A stretch of DNA of 64,000 nucleotides from DP-20 sp964539925 (GTDB taxonomy: Bacteria; Desulfobacterota; Binatia; UBA9968). The notes beneath the pieces are model-generated. The model saw only the letters and a program-made list of their open reading frames with translations, made no database searches and had not been told where the DNA came from. This document shows, piece by piece, positions 52,381 through 61,275 of this stretch (position 1 is its first letter; each line of letters opens with the position of its first letter). A program made the position numbers and the translations under genes. Location: NCBI GenBank assembly GCA_964539925.1, contig CAZILB010000001.1, positions 1 to 64,000 of the forward strand. Direction: 5' to 3'.

Positions 52381-52794
52381 TTTGTCTCACCTCCTTTCCC
52401 GTCGCTTATATTTTCAAAGATATTCTATTGAACAATTTTTATTACATAACTCCATTTGAGATTCAAGGGTAACACCCGCCCCAATCACGGCAATTTTTTG
52501 CCGGTACGGAAAGAATTAAGTGCGTACGCCGCACTTCTCGCGCGCCAAAGAAAAAGACCGTGCCCCAAACCGAACCCGAGTCGCAACGTCGCGTTGCTTA
52601 CCAGCCATTGACCGGGCGGCCCACGGAAAAAAATCGGGTCGTCCGACGACGAAGGAACGCGCTTGCCCGGTAAAGATCGCGGCGACGCGCGTCGCGCTAG
52701 TGGGCAAGATTGGCAGCGGTGCCGAGATCTTTTTTTCTCGCTTTTGCGATTGCGTCTCGGCCTCCGTGCCATGCGGCGCTTGACTCACAGCGTT

Positions 52795-52814
52795 TGTGAA
52801 TAACTTGTTGATAA
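52795..52814. promoter_or_regulatory. Pair of DnaA-box-like sites
   Basis: TGTGAATAA (52795-52803) is an exact inverse match to the DnaA box TTATNCACA. TGTTGATAA (52806-52814) is the one-mismatch form TTATCAACA in the same orientation, two bases later. Doublets of this form are typical of replication-origin and dnaA-promoter regions. No dnaA or dnaN gene is in the window and I find no further good boxes nearby, so an origin is only a possibility. Confidence 0.35.
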
Positions 52815-53003
52815 CCTCTGCCGGGTGCTGCGCACAAGGCCAAAATTAGCGCATCGGAGCGAAATGCTCAGTTTATCAGCTTGAAAACACTAACGATTGC
52901 AAGGATTTAAAGTTGAATGGAAGTTTGACAGCAATGAAACGGATCTTTGCTGGACGGCGCTCGCAAAACTTTTTCTGAGCCTGCCCCGGGCGAAATCTCC
53001 GCG

Positions 53004-53032
53004 TTGACTCCCTGACCGGCCAGTGCTACAAA
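53004..53032 (+). promoter_or_regulatory. Sigma-70 promoter of rpsT
   Basis: TTGACT (53004-53009) and TACAAA (53027-53032) are separated by exactly 17 bases and lie 31 bases upstream of the rpsT start codon. Confidence 0.55.
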
Positions 53033-53063
53033 AAAGAGGCAAATTCTATTCGGGAGGAATACT

Positions 53064-53342
53064 TTGGCCGTTCACCCATCCGTCATCAAAAGGCACGCGC
53101 AAAGCTTGAAACGGCGTACGCGCAACATCGAGACCAAATCCAAGCTCAGAACCTTGATCAAAAAAACCCGTCAAGCCATTGAGGCGAAAAACTCGGAGAG
53201 CGCCGCCACCCAGCTTCGCGCCGTCGATAAAGCGCTCGGCAAGGCGGTGCGTCTTGGCGTTATCAAGCGCAATACCGCGTCGCGCTGGTTGTCCAGGTTG
53301 TCTCGCTCGTTGGACCGCGCCTCCGCCGCAATCGCGAGTTAA
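53064..53342 (+). CDS. rpsT: 30S ribosomal protein S20
   Basis: This is a complete 92-residue S20, an early-assembly protein of the small subunit that binds 16S rRNA. The basic helical sequence (SVIKRHAQSLKRRTRN, then GVIKRNTASRWLSRL) is typical. The start is TTG with GGGAGGA upstream. E. coli rpsT also starts with a non-ATG codon used for autoregulation, so the same control may operate. It stands alone and converges with lptE. Confidence 0.96.
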   Translation: MAVHPSVIKRHAQSLKRRTRNIETKSKLRTLIKKTRQAIEAKNSESAATQLRAVDKALGKAVRLGVIKRNTASRWLSRLSRSLDRASAAIAS

Positions 53343-53416
53343 TCTCCCCTCATTCGCCGCTCACGGCCGGCACCCGCTATCGGCCTCGAGATGGCGACCG
53401 CGTTTCTAGCGCCGGG

Positions 53417-54034
53417 TTAGAACATTTCCATGATGCGTTGATAGAGTTCTCGGGCGAAGCGGTCCATCAACTCACCCCGCACGCCGCTGCGTTCGAACTC
53501 GGTCAATTGGATATCCGTCATGCGGCGCACGTCCGCAGCATTCAGGGTGCCCATGCGAAAGTCGGACGAGGTAGTCACCACCGCGGCGCGCGATCCGCCG
53601 TAAATGTCGCTGATGCGCACGCCGTGGCCGCGCCACAGGATTTCGTTGGGCTCGCGGCGGCGCAATGTGACATCCAGGTGCAACACAGATTCGTACTGGA
53701 GCACTTCATCTCTGCGGTTTACCGACGCCACCGAATTGTCCCAAGATCGCACGACCCCGCTGACGATGATGTCCGCCGCCTCCAATCGATCGACCACCTT
53801 CAAGGGCCCACGCCGGTAAAATTCGCTGCGCAGGGCCGAGGTCAGCTCCGCCTCCATGCCGACATCCCGGCTGCGGTTCACAAACGGTTCGACGTAGACG
53901 GTCTTGGCGTCCGGCGGCAAGAGCGAGCTGGTGCCGACAAACCGATAGCCGCAACCCGCGAGCAGCGCCAAGCCCAAAAACGCTGGCGCCGAAATCCATC
54001 CAGACCACCGACATGGCATCGAAGCTCGCCTCAT
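53417..54034 (-). CDS. lptE: LPS-assembly lipoprotein LptE
   Basis: LptE is the outer-membrane lipoprotein that plugs the LptD barrel during lipopolysaccharide insertion. The 205-residue protein has a signal peptide ending in the lipobox LLAGCGYRF, followed by a mixed alpha/beta domain with VYVEPFVNRSRD and LTSALRSEFYRRGP, typical of the family. The ATG lies three bases after the leuS stop, with GGAGGG formed by the end of leuS. The leuS-lptE order is widespread. It confirms a lipopolysaccharide-bearing outer membrane. Confidence 0.9.
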   Translation of the reverse strand: MRRASMPCRWSGWISAPAFLGLALLAGCGYRFVGTSSLLPPDAKTVYVEPFVNRSRDVGMEAELTSALRSEFYRRGPLKVVDRLEAADIIVSGVVRSWDNSVASVNRRDEVLQYESVLHLDVTLRRREPNEILWRGHGVRISDIYGGSRAAVVTTSSDFRMGTLNAADVRRMTDIQLTEFERSGVRGELMDRFARELYQRIMEMF

Positions 54035-54037
54035 TGA

Positions 54038-56641
54038 TTATCCCTCCAAAACGATATTGACCAAGCGGCGCGGCACGTAGACGACGCGCCGAATCCGTTT
54101 ACCGCCGACAAAGTCCACGACTCTGGGATCGGCCAAAGCGTCGGTCTGGACGCGCTCCTGCGTCGCATCGGCGGGCACGGTGACTCTTCCCCGCACTTTG
54201 CCGTTCACTTGCACAACGATCAAGAGCTTTTCTTCTTCCAGCGCCTCCTCCGCATAGCTCGGCCATGAAACTTGATCCAACCGTTCTTTAAGGCCCAACT
54301 GCGTCCAGAGCTCGCTTGCCATATGGGGCGCGAAGGGAGCGAGCAGTACGATCAAAGTTTCGATGCCATGCTTAACGACCGCGGCGGCCGCTGGCGATGT
54401 CTGGCTCGACGGCGGGGGAGCCGCCGCGGTCAGCGCATTGCAAAGCTCCATGATCGCCGCGATCGCGGTGTTGAAATGGAAGCGACCTTCGATATCCTCG
54501 GTCACCTTCTTGATCGTCCGGTGGATCAGGCGCCGGAGATCGCGCAGCTCGAATGATAGTTCAGCGCCGTCGCCACCGCTCGCTGGCAGTCGCCACCGCG
54601 TGTGCTGTTGATAGACCAGGCGCCAAACGCGGGAAAGAAAACGGTATGCTCCTTCGACTCCCTGATCGCTCCATTCGAGATCCTTCTCGGGCGGCGCGGC
54701 GAACAGAGTGAACAAACGGGCGGTGTCGGCGCCGTAGAGGTTGATCAGCGCTTCCGGATCGACGATGTTTTTCTTCGATTTCGACATCTTTTCGACCCGG
54801 CCCTTTTCCACCGCACGATCGCACTCGGGACATTTCCAACCTTCGGTTTCAGAACCTATGAGGTCGCCCGGAAACAGCCAGCTATGCTCGGGGCAGCGAT
54901 AGGTTTCTTTGCACACCATCCCCTGCGTCAGCAGATTGGAGAACGGCTCGTCGACGCAAGCCAGCCCGAGATCGCGCAGCGCTTTGGTAAAAAATCGCGC
55001 GTAAAGCAGATGCAATACCGCATGCTCAACGCCGCCGATATACTGATCCACCGCCATCCAGTAGCGCCCTTTCTCACGGTCGAAGGGCATTTCAGTGGCA
55101 CGAGCCGAAGTAAAGCGGAGGAAATACCAGGACGAATCGACGAAAGTATCCATGGTATCGGTCTCGCGCTCTGCGGCACCGCCGCATTCTGGGCAAGCGG
55201 CCTGCAAGAAAGCCTTGCTCTCCCGTAGCGGTGAGCCTCCGATGCCGGTGAATGGCACATCCTTGGGCAGCACCACCGGCAATTGCTCCTCCGGTACCGG
55301 CACAGGGCCGCATTCGCTGCAATAAACAATCGGGATCGGCGTGCCCCAGTAGCGCTGCCGCGACACGCCCCAATCGCGCAGCCGATAGCGAACAGCTTTC
55401 GTGCCAAATCCCCGCGCTTCGGCGAAGGCCGCGATTTCTTCCTTGCCGGCCACGCTGCTCAATCCCGAGAATTCCCCGCTGTCGGTCATAATCCCGTCGT
55501 CGAGGTAGGCTTCGGTCAGCGTTTCGGATCGAAGCGCGCGGTCCTTGGGCTGGATAACGACGCGAATCGGCAGGCGGTATTTTTTGGCGAATTCAAAATC
55601 GCGCTGGTCGTGGGCTGGCACGGCCATGACCGCGCCGGTCCCGTACTCCATCAGGACGAAATTGGCAATGAAGATAGGAATGTCTTCGCCGGTGAACGGA
55701 TTAAGGCAAGAGGCGCCCGTGAACACACCTTCCTTTTCGCCCTCCTCGGCGCCGCGCCTGGCCTGGCTCAGGCTCTTGATCCGTTCGACAAACGCTCTCA
55801 CGGCGGTTTCCTGCGCCGTGCCCGCTGCGAGCTCGAGCGCCCGCGGATGCTCCGCGGCGAGGGAAACGAAAGTCGCACCGAAGATGGTGTCCGGCCGGGT
55901 GGTAAAAATACGCAGCACACCGTCCCGGCCCGCCAGCGGAAAATCGATTTCGGCGCCGATGGATTTGCCGATCCAGTGGCGCTGCATGGCGACCACTTTT
56001 TCCGGCCAGCCGTCGAGCTGGTCCAGGTCCTTCAGCAACTCCTCGGCATAGTCGGTGATGCGAAAAAACCACTGTTCGAGTTCCTTCTGAATGACCGCCG
56101 AGTCGCAGCGCCAGCAGGCGCCGTCGATCACTTGCTCGTTGGCCAACACGGTCTCGCAGGACGGACACCAATTGACGAAGGAACTTTTCTTGTAGGCCAG
56201 CCCTCTTTTGAAAAATTGTAGGAAGATCCACTGATTCCAGCGGTAGTATGCCGGCTCGCAGGTGGCGACCTCGCGGTCCCAATCGTAGGACAAACCCATG
56301 CGCTGAAGTTGGGTTTTCATGTAGAGGATATTCTCTCGGGTCCAGGCTTCGGGATGAACTCCCCTTTCGATGGCGGCGTTTTCCGCCGGCAGGCCGAAGG
56401 CGTCCCAGCCCATCGGATGCAGCACGTTGAGGCCGCGCATCCGTTGGAAGCGCGCCACCACGTCGCCGATGGAATAATTGCGCACATGCCCCATGTGAAT
56501 CCGCCCCGATGGATAGGGAAACATCTCCAGCACGTAGTATTTGCCCTTGGCGTTGTCCTCGAGGACCCGGAACGCTTGGCTTTCCGACCAGACGCGTTGC
56601 CATTTCTCCTCGATCTCTTTCGCCCGATAACGTTCTTCCAT
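54038..56641 (-). CDS. leuS: Leucyl-tRNA synthetase
   Basis: This class I enzyme charges tRNA-Leu. It has about 867 residues from the ATG at 56641 (MEERYRAKEIEEKWQ), where the family begins; an ATG at 56671 inside nusB is an alternative. The HIGH motif is in YPSGRIHMGHVRNY and KMSKS in VEKMSKSKKN. Between them lies the CP1 editing domain (TTRPDTIFGATF and GTGAVMAVPAHDQRD), and a zinc-binding insert has CPECD. The anticodon-binding and C-terminal domains are present. The tRNA-Leu(TAA) at 40.5 kb would be one substrate. Confidence 0.97.
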   Translation of the reverse strand: MEERYRAKEIEEKWQRVWSESQAFRVLEDNAKGKYYVLEMFPYPSGRIHMGHVRNYSIGDVVARFQRMRGLNVLHPMGWDAFGLPAENAAIERGVHPEAWTRENILYMKTQLQRMGLSYDWDREVATCEPAYYRWNQWIFLQFFKRGLAYKKSSFVNWCPSCETVLANEQVIDGACWRCDSAVIQKELEQWFFRITDYAEELLKDLDQLDGWPEKVVAMQRHWIGKSIGAEIDFPLAGRDGVLRIFTTRPDTIFGATFVSLAAEHPRALELAAGTAQETAVRAFVERIKSLSQARRGAEEGEKEGVFTGASCLNPFTGEDIPIFIANFVLMEYGTGAVMAVPAHDQRDFEFAKKYRLPIRVVIQPKDRALRSETLTEAYLDDGIMTDSGEFSGLSSVAGKEEIAAFAEARGFGTKAVRYRLRDWGVSRQRYWGTPIPIVYCSECGPVPVPEEQLPVVLPKDVPFTGIGGSPLRESKAFLQAACPECGGAAERETDTMDTFVDSSWYFLRFTSARATEMPFDREKGRYWMAVDQYIGGVEHAVLHLLYARFFTKALRDLGLACVDEPFSNLLTQGMVCKETYRCPEHSWLFPGDLIGSETEGWKCPECDRAVEKGRVEKMSKSKKNIVDPEALINLYGADTARLFTLFAAPPEKDLEWSDQGVEGAYRFLSRVWRLVYQQHTRWRLPASGGDGAELSFELRDLRRLIHRTIKKVTEDIEGRFHFNTAIAAIMELCNALTAAAPPPSSQTSPAAAAVVKHGIETLIVLLAPFAPHMASELWTQLGLKERLDQVSWPSYAEEALEEEKLLIVVQVNGKVRGRVTVPADATQERVQTDALADPRVVDFVGGKRIRRVVYVPRRLVNIVLEG

Positions 56642-56651
56642 GACGGTTCGC

Positions 56652-57137
56652 TCACTCGGATGGAGCTTCATGCGCCCGCGCGATTTGATCCAGGACTCCG
56701 TTGATGAAAGCCGCCGAGTCGGTGCTGCCGAAGCGCTTGCCGATTTCGATCGCCTCGTCGAGGCTCACCGGCGGAGGGATATCGGGGCAAAATGTGATCT
56801 CGTAGGTCGCCATGCGCAAGATGATCAGATCCACCTTGGCCAGCCGGTCGAATTTCCAGTTTTCGGTGTGTTTATCAATCAGCCGGTCGATGGCCGCCTG
56901 CTGGCTAACCACACCCGAGACCAGTCGGCGTGCGAATTCTTTCGTTGCACTGGTGCCCTCGAAATGGCGCAGAAAAAAATCCACCGCCCCCGCCGACGCA
57001 TCGCCGGTGATCTCGATCTGATACAGAGCTTGAAGCGCCAGCTCCCGCCCTTTGCGCCGGGTTCCCTTGGGAGAACCGCCGGCGCTTTGAGTTTGCTCTT
57101 GATCCGACAAGGGGCGCTCGAAAAATTCAGGACTCAA
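56652..57137 (-). CDS. nusB: Transcription antitermination protein NusB
   Basis: NusB binds boxA RNA with S10 in rRNA antitermination. The 161-residue protein has the helical core beginning GRELALQALYQIEITGD and ends with SLDEAIEIGKRFGSTDSAAFINGVLD, the strongest family motif. The first 25 residues are variable and polar. The frame starts at TTG 57137, with no internal Met before the core. It lies 13 bases after ribH, as in many bacteria. Confidence 0.94.
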   Translation of the reverse strand: MSPEFFERPLSDQEQTQSAGGSPKGTRRKGRELALQALYQIEITGDASAGAVDFFLRHFEGTSATKEFARRLVSGVVSQQAAIDRLIDKHTENWKFDRLAKVDLIILRMATYEITFCPDIPPPVSLDEAIEIGKRFGSTDSAAFINGVLDQIARAHEAPSE

Positions 57138-57150
57138 GTAAAGCGGGCTC

Positions 57151-57618
57151 TCAGGATATTTGCCGAATGACGTGGACCATTTCCACCGCCGTCAAAAGCG
57201 CCTCATATCCCTTGTTGGCGTCCTTGGAACCGGATCGATCCATGGCCTGCTGAACGTCGTTGGTGGTCAACACGCCGAAGCCGATCGGAATGCGATGATT
57301 ATGCACGGCGTCGCCGATGCCCCGGGTCACCGCTTCCGAAACATACTCGAAGTGCGGCGTATCGCCCCGTATCACAGCGCCCAGGCAAACCAGCGCGTCG
57401 TACTTGCCGCTGGCCGCCATTCGGTCCGCGATCAAAGGAATTTCGAAGGCCCCCGGCACGCGCACCACCGTCAATTGATCATCGTTGCCGCCGTGGCTTT
57501 TAAACCCATCCAGCGCGCCGTCAAGCAGCTTTTCCGTGATGAATTGATTGAAGCGGCTGACAACGATGCCGATCTTCAAGCCGCGGGCGTCCTTTTTGCC
57601 TTCAATGGTCTTTGCCAT
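57151..57618 (-). CDS. ribH: 6,7-dimethyl-8-ribityllumazine synthase
   Basis: RibH condenses the ribityl-aminouracil with 3,4-dihydroxy-2-butanone 4-phosphate, the penultimate step of riboflavin synthesis. The 155-residue protein keeps SRFNQFITEKLLDGA, VPGAFEIP, GAVIRGDTPHFEYV with the catalytic His, and GFGVLTTND. The ATG at 57618 gives the family length; a GTG at 57639 directly after the ribBA stop is the alternative. It needs DHBP as substrate, which matters because the DHBP synthase half of the neighbouring RibBA looks inactive. Confidence 0.96.
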   Translation of the reverse strand: MAKTIEGKKDARGLKIGIVVSRFNQFITEKLLDGALDGFKSHGGNDDQLTVVRVPGAFEIPLIADRMAASGKYDALVCLGAVIRGDTPHFEYVSEAVTRGIGDAVHNHRIPIGFGVLTTNDVQQAMDRSGSKDANKGYEALLTAVEMVHVIRQIS

Positions 57619-57639
57619 GGCGTCATGAAAGCCCGGCAC

Positions 57640-58866
57640 TCAGTGCTTGACGGTTTTGGCTTCCAGGTTCGACAGCATATGGCCGAGCTTTCGCTGCTTG
57701 GTTCTCAAGTAGTGAATGTTGGTTTCCCGCGGCAGCACTTCCAGCGGCACACGCCGGACGACCTCGATGCCGTAGAGTTCGAGGCCGGTGATCTTGCGCG
57801 GATTGTTGGTCAAGAGTGAAATTTTTTGCACCTTGAGATCGCGCAGGATTTGCGCGCCGATGCCGTAATCGCGCAGGTCTTCCTTGAAACCGAGTTCCAG
57901 ATTCGCCTCCACGGTATCTCGTCCCTGGTCTTGCAGCGCGTAGGCTTTGATCTTGTTCGTCAGGCCGATGCCCCGTCCCTCCTGGTGCATGTAAATCAGC
58001 ACGCCTTTGCCTTGCCGATCGATCATCCGCAGCGACTGGCGAATCTGATCGCCGCAGTCGCAGCGCTCCGAGCCAAAAACATCGCCGGTCAAACATTCCG
58101 AGTGGACGCGCACCAGAATCTCGTCCGCGTGGGCGATCTCGCCCTTCACCAGCGCCATATGCTCGGAAACGTCCACCTCGTTGCGGTAAACAATCGCCTT
58201 GTACATGCCGCCATGGTTCGTCGGAAATTCCTCCTCGGCGACGCGCTTGACGAGGCTCTCGGTGCGCAGGCGATGAGCGATCAAATTGGCGATGGAAACG
58301 ATCTTCAGTCCCTGCTGCTGCGCCATGCGCTCGAGCGACGGCAGGACTGCCACCGAACCGTCCTCCTCCAAAATCTGGCAGATGACGCCCGCGGGCTGGA
58401 AGCCGGCCAACCGGGCCAGATCCACCGCAGCCTCGGCCCTGCCCGAGCGCGCGAGCACGCCGCCGCTGTGGGCTTGAATCGGCTGCACGTGGCCCGGAAC
58501 GATCAAGTCGGTATGCCGGGTGCCTTTCGCCACGGCCCGGCGGATCGTGTGGGCCCGTCCCTGGGTGGAGACACTCGGGACTCCTTCGAGGCGCAAGGAA
58601 AAAGGCACGCCAAAAAAATGACCGCCAAAGCTGCCGCTTTCCTGAGGAATCAAGAGAATCCCCAGCTCGCGAATGCGTTCTTCGGTGAGGGCGAGAAAAA
58701 TAACGCCGCGTCCGTGATGAAGCAGGTGATTGACGCTGTCGGCCGTGATGGTTTCGGCGGGGAGACAGAAAAAACCGTCGCTTTCAGGTGAATCTTCGTT
58801 CACCAGAATCACCATTCGGCCGCTACGAATTTCTTCGAGAGCTTCGTCTATACTGCAAATCGCCAT
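57640..58866 (-). CDS. RibBA: GTP cyclohydrolase II with degenerate DHBP synthase domain
   Basis: The 408-residue protein has the RibBA fusion layout. The C-terminal GTP cyclohydrolase II (about 205-400) is intact, with zinc ligands Cys258, 269 and 271 in HSECLTGDVFGSERCDCG, then YMHQEGRGIGL and LLTNNPRK. The N-terminal DHBP synthase domain (1-200) keeps its fold motifs (AETIT, GRGVIFLAL, GGVLAR) but lost catalytic residues. The acidic loop normally reading RENEGD is NEDSPESDG (23-31), the His of GHTEA is Arg143 (SGRAEA), and the Glu of the CE motif is Gln164 (VICQ). The call is therefore GTP cyclohydrolase II, with DHBP made elsewhere or by unusual chemistry. Confidence 0.9.
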   Translation of the reverse strand: MAICSIDEALEEIRSGRMVILVNEDSPESDGFFCLPAETITADSVNHLLHHGRGVIFLALTEERIRELGILLIPQESGSFGGHFFGVPFSLRLEGVPSVSTQGRAHTIRRAVAKGTRHTDLIVPGHVQPIQAHSGGVLARSGRAEAAVDLARLAGFQPAGVICQILEEDGSVAVLPSLERMAQQQGLKIVSIANLIAHRLRTESLVKRVAEEEFPTNHGGMYKAIVYRNEVDVSEHMALVKGEIAHADEILVRVHSECLTGDVFGSERCDCGDQIRQSLRMIDRQGKGVLIYMHQEGRGIGLTNKIKAYALQDQGRDTVEANLELGFKEDLRDYGIGAQILRDLKVQKISLLTNNPRKITGLELYGIEVVRRVPLEVLPRETNIHYLRTKQRKLGHMLSNLEAKTVKH

Positions 58867-58879
58867 AGAGTTTTTGTGT

Positions 58880-59494
58880 TTATCGAACTTTGCTCATGAG
58901 CGAAGAACTTTGCACCATGAAACTGTGCACGTACTTGCCGATCAGATCGGTTTCGATGTTGACTTTATCACCAACGCTACGGGCGCGCAAATTAGTGTGC
59001 CGCAAGGTAAAGGGAATAATCGCCGCCGAGAAACCATCCCGCCGGCGGTCGTTTACGGTGAGGCTGATGCCGTCGAGGGCGACCGAGCCTTTGCTGACCA
59101 GCAAAGACCCGAGTCGGGCCGGCACACGGAACTGAAAAACCGTGAAATCGCCCTGCGGTTCGATGGCGCTGATCGTGCCGATGCCGTCCACATGTCCGGT
59201 CACCAGGTGCCCGCCGAGCCGATCCTGCAAACGCATGGGCCGTTCGAGATTGACCGGGCTGCCAACTCCTAGGCTTTGCAGATTGGTGCGCCCGAGGGTT
59301 TCCCGCGACACATCGACCGTGAAAGATCGCTGGAGCTTTTTTACCACGGTGAGACACGCGCCGTTGACAGCGATGCTCGCGCCGAGCGGCATGGAGCTAA
59401 GCGGCAGCTTCGTCCTCACACTGAGCGCGGCCGAACCGTTGTGGTCATGGAACGCGCCAATGATGCCGACATCTTCTATCAATCCGGTAAACAT
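58880..59494 (-). CDS. ribE: Riboflavin synthase alpha chain
   Basis: Riboflavin synthase dismutates two lumazine molecules to riboflavin. The 204-residue protein shows the internal duplication of the family: each half has a lumazine-binding barrel, with MFTGLIEDVG at the start, VNGACLTV in the first half, GGHLVTGHVDG at the junction, and DGISLTVN in the second. The ATG at 59494 is the family start. It lies 13 bases before ribBA. Confidence 0.96.
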   Translation of the reverse strand: MFTGLIEDVGIIGAFHDHNGSAALSVRTKLPLSSMPLGASIAVNGACLTVVKKLQRSFTVDVSRETLGRTNLQSLGVGSPVNLERPMRLQDRLGGHLVTGHVDGIGTISAIEPQGDFTVFQFRVPARLGSLLVSKGSVALDGISLTVNDRRRDGFSAAIIPFTLRHTNLRARSVGDKVNIETDLIGKYVHSFMVQSSSLMSKVR

Positions 59495-59566
59495 TTCTTC
59501 AATCCAAGCCGCGGGTCCGGGCTTCGTTACGCCCATCCGATGGCCGCGCCAAGATCGGGCGCCGAC

Positions 59567-60670
59567 TCATAGATATCCGACCACGCAAATGTCGCCCCCC
59601 GAGCGCGCGACCGCCATGCGCTTGAGCGCGATGGCCTGGCTTACGCGGCGCAAGCCCAAGGGGCCGATCATCGATCGGGCGTCCCCGCCGAGAATTTTTG
59701 GGGCATAGAAAAACACTGCCTTATCGACGACCTTCGCCTTTAGTGCCGAGGCGGCGACGGTGGCGCCCCCTTCGATCATCACGCTGACCACGCCGGATGC
59801 GGCCAATTTTCTCAGTAGCGGCCGCCAGGCAACCTGTCCCCTGGTGAGCGGCAAGCGCCAAACCTGAGCGCCGAGGGCCTCGATCGCTCGGAGTCTATTA
59901 TTCGCCGCCTTCGGTCCCGTGGCCACAATCGTCTTGTCGCGGTCCGGTTGGCGAAATATATTTGCCGAAAGCGGCAGGCGCAAGTCTCCGGCGAGCACCA
60001 CGCGCAGGGGATTTCTCCCGCCTGGAATTCGGCAAGTCAGTTGCGGGTCATCGGCGCGCACGGTCGCCGACCCGACCAACAGGGCATCCACCTGGTTGCG
60101 CATTCGGTGGACCGATTGGCGCGACGCCACGCCGCTGATCCAACGCGCATCGCCGGTCATCGCGGCTATTTTACCGTCCAGGGTCCCGGCCAATTTTAGA
60201 ATTACAAGAGGCGACCCTTTGGTAATGAATTTAGCGAAGGCTTCGACCAGCTCCCGGCACTCCGTCTCCAGCAATCCAACGCGCACGCCGATTCCGGCGC
60301 GGCGCAACTGGCGCAAGCCGCGCCCTGCCACCAGCGGATTGGGGTCCCGTGTACCTGCGATCACGTCCTTGATACCGGCGTGGATCAAAGCGCGCGTACA
60401 AGGCGGCGTGCGTCCCTGATGGTTGCAAGGCTCGAGAGTGAGATAAAGCGTCGCGCCGCGCGCCTTTAACCCCGCCTGTTTTAAAGCGGCGATCTCGGCG
60501 TGGTCCCCCCCGGCAAAGCGGTGGTAGCCTTTGCCGACGATTTTGCCGCCGCGCACCAGCACCGCGCCGACCATGGGATTGGGGCTGGTTCGTCCCGCCG
60601 CACGGCGCGCCAGGCGCAAGGCCAAACACATCACGCGGCGGTCGAACTGGGTCCATTGCGGCCCTGCCAA
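59567..60670 (-). CDS. ribD: Bifunctional pyrimidine deaminase/reductase RibD
   Basis: RibD performs the deamination and side-chain reduction steps of riboflavin synthesis. The 367-residue protein has the N-terminal zinc deaminase domain (HAE and EPCNHQGRTPPC) and the C-terminal reductase domain (LKLAGTLDGKIA and VMIEGGATVA). The start is TTG, five bases after nrdR, an unusual but clear initiation because the conserved sequence begins shortly after it. It opens the rib block, followed by ribE, ribBA and ribH. Confidence 0.96.
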   Translation of the reverse strand: MAGPQWTQFDRRVMCLALRLARRAAGRTSPNPMVGAVLVRGGKIVGKGYHRFAGGDHAEIAALKQAGLKARGATLYLTLEPCNHQGRTPPCTRALIHAGIKDVIAGTRDPNPLVAGRGLRQLRRAGIGVRVGLLETECRELVEAFAKFITKGSPLVILKLAGTLDGKIAAMTGDARWISGVASRQSVHRMRNQVDALLVGSATVRADDPQLTCRIPGGRNPLRVVLAGDLRLPLSANIFRQPDRDKTIVATGPKAANNRLRAIEALGAQVWRLPLTRGQVAWRPLLRKLAASGVVSVMIEGGATVAASALKAKVVDKAVFFYAPKILGGDARSMIGPLGLRRVSQAIALKRMAVARSGGDICVVGYL

Positions 60671-60675
60671 TTGTC

Positions 60676-61179
60676 CTATTCCCTTCTTGACCGCGGCTGC
60701 GCGCGGCGCGTCTCGGGCCCGCCCTTGCGTTCCTTGATCAACTCCTCGAGTTCGGCCATGAACTCGCCGATGTCCTTGAAAGAGCGGTACACCGAAGCGA
60801 AGCGGACGTAAGCCACCGGGTCGGTATCGTGCAACTCGCGCATCAGCGATTCGCCGATCACCGAACTGGGAATCTCCTTTTCGCCGCGCTCCTGCAGCGC
60901 GCGTTCGATGCGATCGGTAATCGCTTCGATCGTATTGATGCTTACCGGCCGCTTCTCGCAGGCGCGTTTGAGACCGTTAATGATCTTCACCCGGTCGTAA
61001 GCTTCGCGCCGCCCGTCCTTCTTGATCACCAGCGGCATCATTTCTTCCACTCGCTCGTAAGTGGTAAAGCGCCGGTTACAGCTTTCGCACTCGCGGCGCC
61101 TGCGGATCATGTTGCTGTCTTTGCTAAGCCGGGAATCGATCACTCGATTCTCCGTCTCATGGCAAAAGGGACATTTCAT
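60676..61179 (-). CDS. nrdR: Transcriptional repressor NrdR
   Basis: NrdR is the ATP/dATP-sensing repressor of ribonucleotide reductase genes. The 167-residue protein has an N-terminal zinc ribbon (MKCPFC and CESCNRRF) and an ATP-cone domain (VIKKDGRREAYDRVKIINGL), ending with a basic tail. GGAGGAG precedes the ATG. Its place between glyA and ribD is conserved in many Gram-negative bacteria; no ribonucleotide reductase genes are in the window. Confidence 0.96.
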   Translation of the reverse strand: MKCPFCHETENRVIDSRLSKDSNMIRRRRECESCNRRFTTYERVEEMMPLVIKKDGRREAYDRVKIINGLKRACEKRPVSINTIEAITDRIERALQERGEKEIPSSVIGESLMRELHDTDPVAYVRFASVYRSFKDIGEFMAELEELIKERKGGPETRRAQPRSRRE

Positions 61180-61275
61180 GTCTGGCTCCTCCGTTGCGGT
61201 TTCAGAGCTGAGCCGTTTACCGAAACGGCAGAATCGCGGCGGGAACGACCGGCAACCGAATCAACCCGTCCTTGG

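Larger units (their letters stand above)
52381..53063. other. Long spacer between the lipoprotein gene and rpsT
   Basis: These 683 bases contain overlapping frames on both strands (about 52485-52788), but none has a ribosome site or familiar sequence. The region begins with an AT-rich stretch (52395-52465), has a GC-rich middle, two adjacent DnaA-box-like sites at 52795-52814 and the rpsT promoter near 53004. Confidence 0.45.

Noticed and set aside
52485..52788. Overlapping frames on both strands before rpsT
   Set aside because: Both are Arg/Ser-rich without ribosome sites and cover each other, so they are probably chance openings in a GC-rich spacer.
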